A stretch of DNA of 64,000 nt from Sarcophilus harrisii (lineage: Eukaryota; Chordata; Mammalia; Dasyuromorphia; Dasyuridae): assembly GCF_902635505.1 (NCBI RefSeq), contig NC_045426.1, positions 673,105,087 to 673,169,086 on the forward strand. Direction: 5' to 3'. The position numbers and the translations under genes were made by a program. Positions 57,504-64,000 of this stretch are shown one piece after another (position 1 is the stretch's first letter; each line of letters starts with the position of its first letter). The notes below the pieces were generated by a model. That model was not told the origin of the DNA, searched no databases, and saw only the letters and a program-made list of their open reading frames with translations.

Positions 57504-59565
57504 ATTCAAAATCTTTATCAAAAGCTCTCTCCTTCCCAATGTCCCTTTTGATCACCCCAGAACTCTTTCCATTCCTTTTTTAAAAATCATATATCATTGA
57601 CCACATTCCACCAATAATGTTAATTACTCATGCATGAGTCTTCTCTCCTTTATTTGATCATTAATCTTTTAAAGGAAGGACCATGACTCATCCTCACCCT
57701 TAATAGCTCCTAACACATGGCCCTGTATGAGGTAGGTACATGGCAAAATGGTGAATTAATGAATGGCTTATTTTTATTTTAACCTAATTTTAAATGTATT
57801 TCAGAGGGGAAAACCTATAAAGCATCTATAAATGTGATTCAGAGAGTTCCTATCTCTCCATGTGGAAAAAGGAACCAAGAGACATTCCCTAATAGACAAG
57901 CTACAGATAATGGTCAAAAAGTCCCTCAAGAAAAAAATACAAACTATTAAGCTACCATTTGAAAGGCTGCTCCACATCACTAAGAATAAATTACCCAGAA
58001 TCAAAGCCTCACATGGCATGCTCTCTCTCTGGGGCTTAGATGTGCTCTCATATCACTTCCCTGGCAGACAAACCATCCGGGTCTGGGAATAAACAGTTGT
58101 GTTTGATTGCAAAAACAGAATCAGAACTGAGATGGGCCAGGATAGTCTGGGGGATTTGAAAAAAGAAGATATGCTGGAAGTCCAGAGTATGAAGGGTGGA
58201 GCAATACTTCTGCACTAGCATCATCCCAAAGAGGCAAATCCCAAAGACTAAAAAGCCTTCAAGTCACAAGAATAAGAAGGAACCTTAGACTTCCCAGATT
58301 GGCACCCTCATTTTATAAAGGGGAAAACTGAATTTTAGACAGAAGAGATTTACTCAAGTTAGAGGCAGCAAGAAGCAGAATTTGAACCCAGCTGCTCGAC
58401 CATCTCAGAGCCATTGGATCTATGCCCTCCAAAGCCTGCTAAGCCTCATCCTGGCCATGCCCGGGCAATGTCCAAGGAAAGGATGGACAGTTTGAGAAGA
58501 AGCTGGCAATGGTGCATTCACAAAAGGACTAGACACAAAACACGGGCCCTGCAGTGCCTGGGGGTGTGAGATTTATTCTGGCCAACTCAGATTTCAGCAA
58601 AGGGAGAAGCAGGGGAGCAGAGAGGAGCCCTCAGCAGGGCAACAAAACAACACTTTCTATGTCACAGGACCAAAGACTTGGGAAATTCCTTTGGTGTAAT
58701 CTCCTTCATTTTACAGAGGAGGCAACTGAGGCCCAGAGCGGGGAAGTGGCTTGCCCAGGGTTACAAAGCAAGGAAAGCTCTGAAGCAATGTTCAGAATAG
58801 ATTTCCTGAGTCTAGGGCTCTACCCACTACACCATCCAGCTGTTTAGGACATTCTGCCAACTCTCAGACAAGTATACACTGTTAAAAATACAAAAGGATA
58901 TACACCATATGGTAAAGTACCTAGATTTTTGAAAAAGTTAAATGAGTTAGAGGAGGAAATAGACAATAAAACTATACTTTTCTCTCTCAGAACTAGATAA
59001 ATCTAGTCAAAAGACAAACAAGAAGGAAGTTAAGGAGATGAATAAAATTTTGGACAAGTTAGACATGATAGGTCTCTAGAGAAAATTGAATGGGAATAGA
59101 AAGGTATATACCTTTTTCTTAGCAGTAGATGGCACTACCATATATATTATATAGCAAATACACACATATGTATTATTATATATTTAATAATTCTACAGTA
59201 ACTATAAAATAGTATTAGGACATAAAAATCTCACAACCAAATGCAGAAAAGCAGAAATATTAAAGGTATCCTTTTCAGATTATGATACTATAAAATTATA
59301 TTGAATAACGGGTAACGGAAAGATAGATTAACATTGAATGGAAACTAAGTAATGTAATTCTAAAAAATAAAGGGGATCAAAGAACAAATTACAGAAACAA
59401 TCGATAACTTACTAAAGAAAATGATAACAATAAGACAAGATGCCAAAATTTATAGGCAGCCAAGACAATACTTAGGAGAAAATTTAGATTTCTAATTGTT
59501 TACATCAATTAAAGAGGGAAAGAACAGATCAAAGAATTGGGAGTGCAACTAAAATAACTAGATTT

Positions 59566-60648
59566 ACATCCAAGGACTCTGATAAAGGCTTCATTTCTAA
59601 AATATAAAGACTCACATTTATAAGAATACAAGCTATTCTCCGATTGATAAATGGTCAAAGGATATGAACAGACAATTTTCAGACAAAGAAATTAAGTTCA
59701 TTTTCTAGTCATTTGAAAAAAATGCTCTAAATCATTATTGATCAGAGAAATGCAAATTAAGACAACTCTGAGGTATCACTACACAACTCTCAGTCTGGCT
59801 AAGATAACAGGAAAAGATAATGATAAATGCTGGAGGGGATGTAAGAAAATTGAGACACTAATATATTGTTGGTGGAGCTGCAAACTGATCCAACCATTCT
59901 GGAGAGCAATTTGGAACTATGCCCAAAGGGCTATCTAACTGTGCATACCCTTTGATCTACCAGTATCACTACTGGGTCTGTATCCCAAAGAGCATTAAAA
60001 AGGAAAAAGAACCCACATATGCAAAAAAAATTTTGTGGTGGGAAGAAACTGGAAATTAACTGATATCCATCATTGGGGAATGGCAGAATAAATTATGGTA
60101 TATGTATGTTATAGAATGTTATTATTCTATAAGAAATGATCAGCAGGATGATTTCAGAGAGGCCTGAAGAGATTTATATGAATTGATGCTAAGTGAAGTG
60201 AGTAGAAACAAGAGAGCACTGTACACAGCAACAAGATGATGTGATGATCCACCTTGATAGACTTCGCTCTTTTCAACAATGAGGTGATTTGGGCCAATTC
60301 CAATAGACCTGTGATAGAGAGAGCCATCTGCAACCAGAAAAAGAACTATGGGACTGAATATGTATCACAACATAGTATGTTCACCTTTTTTGCTGTTGTT
60401 TGTTTGCTTTTCTCATTTGTTTTCCTTTTTGATCATATTTTTCCTGTGCAACATGATAAATATGGAAATATGTATATAAAAACTGCACATGTGTAATATA
60501 TATTGGATTACTTGCAGTCTAGAGGAGGGAGTGAAGGGGAAAGAAGGGAGAAAATTTTGAAATGCAGGGTTTTGCAAGGATGAATGTAGAAAACTATTTC
60601 TATTGTATTTTGAAAATTTGAAAATAAAAGGCTATTATTAAAAAATAA
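59566..60648 (+). mobile_element. 5'-truncated L1 inserted inside the older L1
   Basis: It is an L1 3' end: 'gatgtaagaaaattgagaca', 'ttctggagagcaatttggaa', 'gggaatggcagaataaatta', 'gaagtgagtagaaacaagag' and 'gcaaggatgaatgtag' to an A-rich tail. The flanking ORF2 text continues across it (ctaaaataactaga before, aataataaactaga after), which marks the insertion site. Confidence 0.8.
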
Positions 60649-61989
60649 TAAACTAGAAAAAGAACAAATGAAAAATCCCCAATTAAACACCAAATTGGAA
60701 ATCCTGAAAATCAAAGTACTAAAAGTAAGAAAATTACTAAATAAATAAAAACAAAAATAAAATGCTTAAAGATAAACCATTAGTTAATTTGATTTTTAAA
60801 AAAGAAAAGAAGAAAACCAAATTACTAATATCAAAAACAGAAAGAGTGAATTCACCACCAATGAAAAGGAAATTAAAATTAATCAAATAAATCAAACTAT
60901 TGGGGGCTATTCTGCCCAATTATATGGCAATAAATTTGATAATCTAAATGAAAAAGATGAATAGTTCTACAAAAATATAAATTACCAAGATAAATGGAAT
61001 AAATAGAATACTTAATTAACCCAATCTTAGAAAAAGAAATTGAACAAACCATCAATGAACTTCCTAAGGAAAAATCCCCAGGGTCGGATGGATTCAAAAG
61101 CTAATTCTACCAAGCATTAAAAGAACAATTAATCCCAATACTATATAAACTACTTGGGAAAATAGGTAAAGAAGGAGTCCTACTAAATCCCTTTCACATC
61201 ATAAATATGGTGTAGATATCTAAACCAGGAAGAGTCAAAATAGAAAAAGAAAATTATAGACCAATTCCCCTAAGGAATATTGATGCAAAAATTGGAATAA
61301 AATACTATAAAGGAGATTACAGCAATATATCATAGTTATTATACACTATGACCAGGTGGGCTTTTATAAAAGGAACAGAGAGCTGGTTCAGTATTAGAAA
61401 AACTATCAGCATAATTGACGATATCAACAACAAAACCAACAGAAATCATAAGACTATCTCAATAGGTGCAGAAAAAGCCTTTGACAAAATATTACACTCA
61501 TTCCTATGAAAAACACTAGTGAGCATAGGACTAAATGGAGCTTAACCTTAAAATGACAAGCAATATTTAGCTAAAACTATTAGCAGGTATTATCTGTAAT
61601 GCAGATAAGCCAGAAACCTTTCCAAACAATCAGGGGTGAAGTAAGGATACTTATTATCATCTTTATTATTCAATATCGTGCTAGAAATATGTTAGTTATA
61701 GCAATAAGACAAGAAAAAGAAAGTAAAAGTTAGTTATAGCAATAAAACAAGAAAAAGAAAGTAAAGGAATTAGAACAGGCAATGAGGAAACAAAACTATC
61801 ATTCTTTGCAAATGGCATGTTATACTTTGAAAATCCAAGATAATCAACTAAAAACTAGTTGAAATAATTAACAATAGCAAAGTAACAGGATACAAAGTTA
61901 GCCCACATAAATCATCATCATTTCTATCTATTACCAACAAAATCCAGCAGCAAGAGATAGGAAGAGAAATTTCATTTAAAATAATTTAG

Positions 61990-62142
61990 ACAGGGAAGCT
62001 AGGTAGTATAATGGATAGGGCACTGGCCCTTAAGTCAGAAGGACCTGAGTCCAAATCTGGCTTCAGACACTTGACATTTACTAGCTGTATGACCCTGGGC
62101 AAGTCACTTAACCCTGATTGCCTCACCAAAAAACAAAAAAAC
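61990..62142 (+). repeat. Marsupial tRNA-derived SINE inside L1
   Basis: 'gaagctaggtagtataatgg', 'gtcagaaggacctgagtcc', 'gaccctgggcaagtcactta' and tail 'caaaaaacaaaaaaac'. Confidence 0.9.
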
Positions 62143-62655
62143 AGTAGACAGTATGAAATACTTAGAAGTCTATCTGCAACGACAAACCCAGAAACTATAT
62201 GAATATAATTACAGAATACTTTTTACAGTCACATCTAAACAATTAGAAAAATAATTGTTCATGGGTAGGCTGGGCCAATGTAAAAAACATTACAATTCTA
62301 CACAAATTAATCTATTTACTTAGCACTATACCAATAAAACTACCAAAAATCATCTTATAGAGCTAGGAAAAATAGTAGCAAAGTTCATCTGAAAGAACAA
62401 AAGGTCAAGCATATCAAGACATTCAATGAAAAAAAAAAATGTGAAAGAATAATGTCTAGTTGCTCCAGATCTAGAACTGTATTATAAAGCGATAATTATC
62501 AAAACAATCTGGTATTGGCTATGAAATAGTCATTGATCACCAGGAGATTAGGTATACATTACATTACATTAAATGACCATAGTAATCAAGTATATGATAA
62601 ACCCAATTGATCAATGGTTAAAGGATATAAATAGGCAGTTTTCAGATAAAGAAAT

Positions 62656-64000
62656 CAAACCAGGGAGGATTCTGGGAAGATGATGGAGTAGGTCAGTAAA
62701 TTTCAAGCTCTCCAGATTTTCCCCCACAACCTCAGGACCAACACAGACTGGTGAAAAAAATCAATAAGAGTTGGGGCAGGATAGGGGTCTTCGTGGCACA
62801 ACCCAAGAAGAATCAAAGAAAGACCCCGGGCTGGGGATTAACCCATGTGAGGTGTAAACGCTTCCATACTGGCTTTGCAGAAACACCTAGTGGGGATCAT
62901 TGGGGATAGCTGGGTTTGACTGAGCCTCAGTCCCAAACCACAGAAACTTGTACCTCCCAGATGGCTGGAATTGGGTGCCTGAGTCCAGGAAAACAGAGGG
63001 GGATTAGGAACTCCAGCCTCAGCTGGGCTGCTGAGATACAGTCCTGTAACCGAAGTAACCAGCACATCGAGAGTGCAGAAGAAGTAGGGCTGGGACACTA
63101 CTGACTGTGAGAGGAGCTTTTGGTTTGGGGTTCCAGGTCAGAAGGAAGAGCTGGAGTGAAGCTAGGGCCATCCACCCCACAATGCTTATACTAATACTTA
63201 AAAAAAAAAAATGAACTGGCAAAGAAGAAAGAAGCCCACCATAGAAACTTACTATGGGAATAGGGAGATTCATCTTCAGAGGACACAGAAATAAAATAAA
63301 CTTCTACCCCAAAGAGTAACATTAAATGGCTAATTTATTAGCCAGGGAAAATTTATAGAAGAACTCAAAAAAGAATTTAAAAATCAATAAAACTGAGAAA
63401 AACTAAAGAAAATACTGAGAAAACTACTGAGAAAAAACTAAATAAAATAAAATAAAAACCATGCAAGAAAAACAAGAAGATTATGAAAAAAAAAAAGTTA
63501 ACCAAGTAGAAAAGGAGATGCAGTCTTAAAGATGAAAATAATTCTTGGAAAATTAGAATTGGGTAAGGGGAAGCCAGTGAAGCTATAAGAGACCAAAAAA
63601 TAACAAAGCAGAATATAAAGAATGAAAAAATAGGAACAGAATGTAAAACAGCTTATAGGAAAAACAACAGATCTAGCAAACAGATCAAGAAGAGAAAATA
63701 TAAAAATAATTGGATTGTCTGAAAATTGTGACCAAAGAATCTTGCAAATAATGCAAAAAATAATCCAAGAAAATTATCCTGGTGATAGAACATGAGGGGA
63801 AAGTAAAAAACAGAGGAAAAAAAATCCACCAATCACCACCTCAAAGAGATCCTTTGTGGAAAACACATAAGAATATTATTGCCAAATTTTGAAACTCCCC
63901 AAATAAAAGAGAAAATTTTTGCAAGAAATAAGAAAAAAAAAAAAAAAACAATTTAAATATGCTGGAGCTACAATTACATTTGTACAGGACTTATCGGTAG
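62656..64000 (+). mobile_element. L1 5' region and ORF1 remains, running off the edge
   Basis: It opens with the L1 5' untranslated region ('gaagatgatggagtaggtca', 'caagctctccagattttcc', 'cagactggtgaaaaaaatc'). The ORF1 coiled-coil region is A-rich from about 63300. The ORF1p RNA-binding landmark RSRRENIKIIGLSENCDQ lies near 63680-63735 in one frame, followed by a stop at about 63794. It starts at what looks like a true 5' end, so the copy may once have been full length, but it is degraded. Confidence 0.7.

Larger units (their letters stand above)
52901..58865. other. Left part of a large PNPLA6 intron (inferred)
   Basis: No exon upstream of SGLGVPPP is found up to the right edge, so at least 11 kb separate it from the preceding one. 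Here I see a reverse MIR at about 53625-53750, a MIR at 54620-54795, an L3-like piece at 56020-56290, an L1 3' remnant at 56405-56690, an L2 at 56700-57250, an L2 tail at 57560-57770, reverse MIRs at 58270-58400 and 58655-58845, and otherwise unassigned sequence (notably 52901-53600, 54800-55860 and 57780-58260). Confidence 0.55.
58870..62655 (+). mobile_element. Old L1 with ORF2 remains, interrupted twice
   Basis: L1 ORF2 sequence is visible before 59565 ('ggacataaaaatctcacaac', 'aaagatagattaacattga') and again from about 60650 to 62655. The second part has reverse-transcriptase landmarks: KSPGSDGF near 61080, [14 protein letters not shown] near 61255, and a block reading GAEKAFDK near 61465. 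Many stops and shifts make it non-coding. A younger L1 3' end (59566-60648) and a SINE (61990-62142) sit inside it; a third L1 abuts at 62656. Confidence 0.8.

Overview
The window is nuclear DNA from a marsupial. Three genes show vertebrate intron-exon structure with GT-AG splice sites. The spaces between exons are full of marsupial-type retroposons: tRNA-derived SINEs with the head 'gcagctaggtggtgcagtgg', MIR/CORE-SINEs, L2 and L3/CR1 LINEs, and L1 elements with a marsupial-style 3' end. I could not decide the species. Gene order matches the PNPLA6-CAMSAP3-XAB2-PET100 block of human 19p13.2, here read in reverse.

Layout. At the left edge lies exon 1 of PET100 (minus strand; the rest is outside the window). 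It shares a short divergent promoter with XAB2 (plus strand, 19 exons, 1036-11292, intact, 862 codons). XAB2 converges on CAMSAP3 (minus strand, 13390-32400; 16 constitutive coding exons plus two in-frame optional exons). An 8.4 kb first intron and a GC-rich CpG-island promoter near 32.0-33.1 kb complete CAMSAP3. Then comes about 11.5 kb of intergenic DNA made mostly of old repeats. The 3' half of PNPLA6 follows (minus strand, 44364-52900; whole patatin/esterase domain). From 52.9 kb to the right edge no coding exon is recognisable. This is probably a large PNPLA6 intron, heavily invaded by nested L1 copies.

The genes are functionally unrelated housekeeping or neuronal-epithelial genes: a spliceosome and transcription-coupled repair scaffold, a microtubule minus-end binder, an ER lysophospholipase and a complex IV assembly factor. 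They are linked only by conserved synteny.

Best leads. (1) PNPLA6 has a tandemly duplicated 117-bp exon pair carrying the catalytic-aspartate motif. The two copies differ at that motif (DGG versus DGC) and in donor type (GC versus GT), and every splicing combination stays in frame. (2) CAMSAP3 has two small in-frame optional exons beside its calponin-homology domain. (3) A block of about 1.2 kb (17.25-18.5 kb) covers the central CAMSAP3 exon and is so error-ridden that it looks like unpolished assembly sequence. (4) A composite SINE-plus-flank unit occurs twice in CAMSAP3 intron 1. I saw no CRISPR, operon, microbial or clearly new multi-gene system, and I do not claim one.
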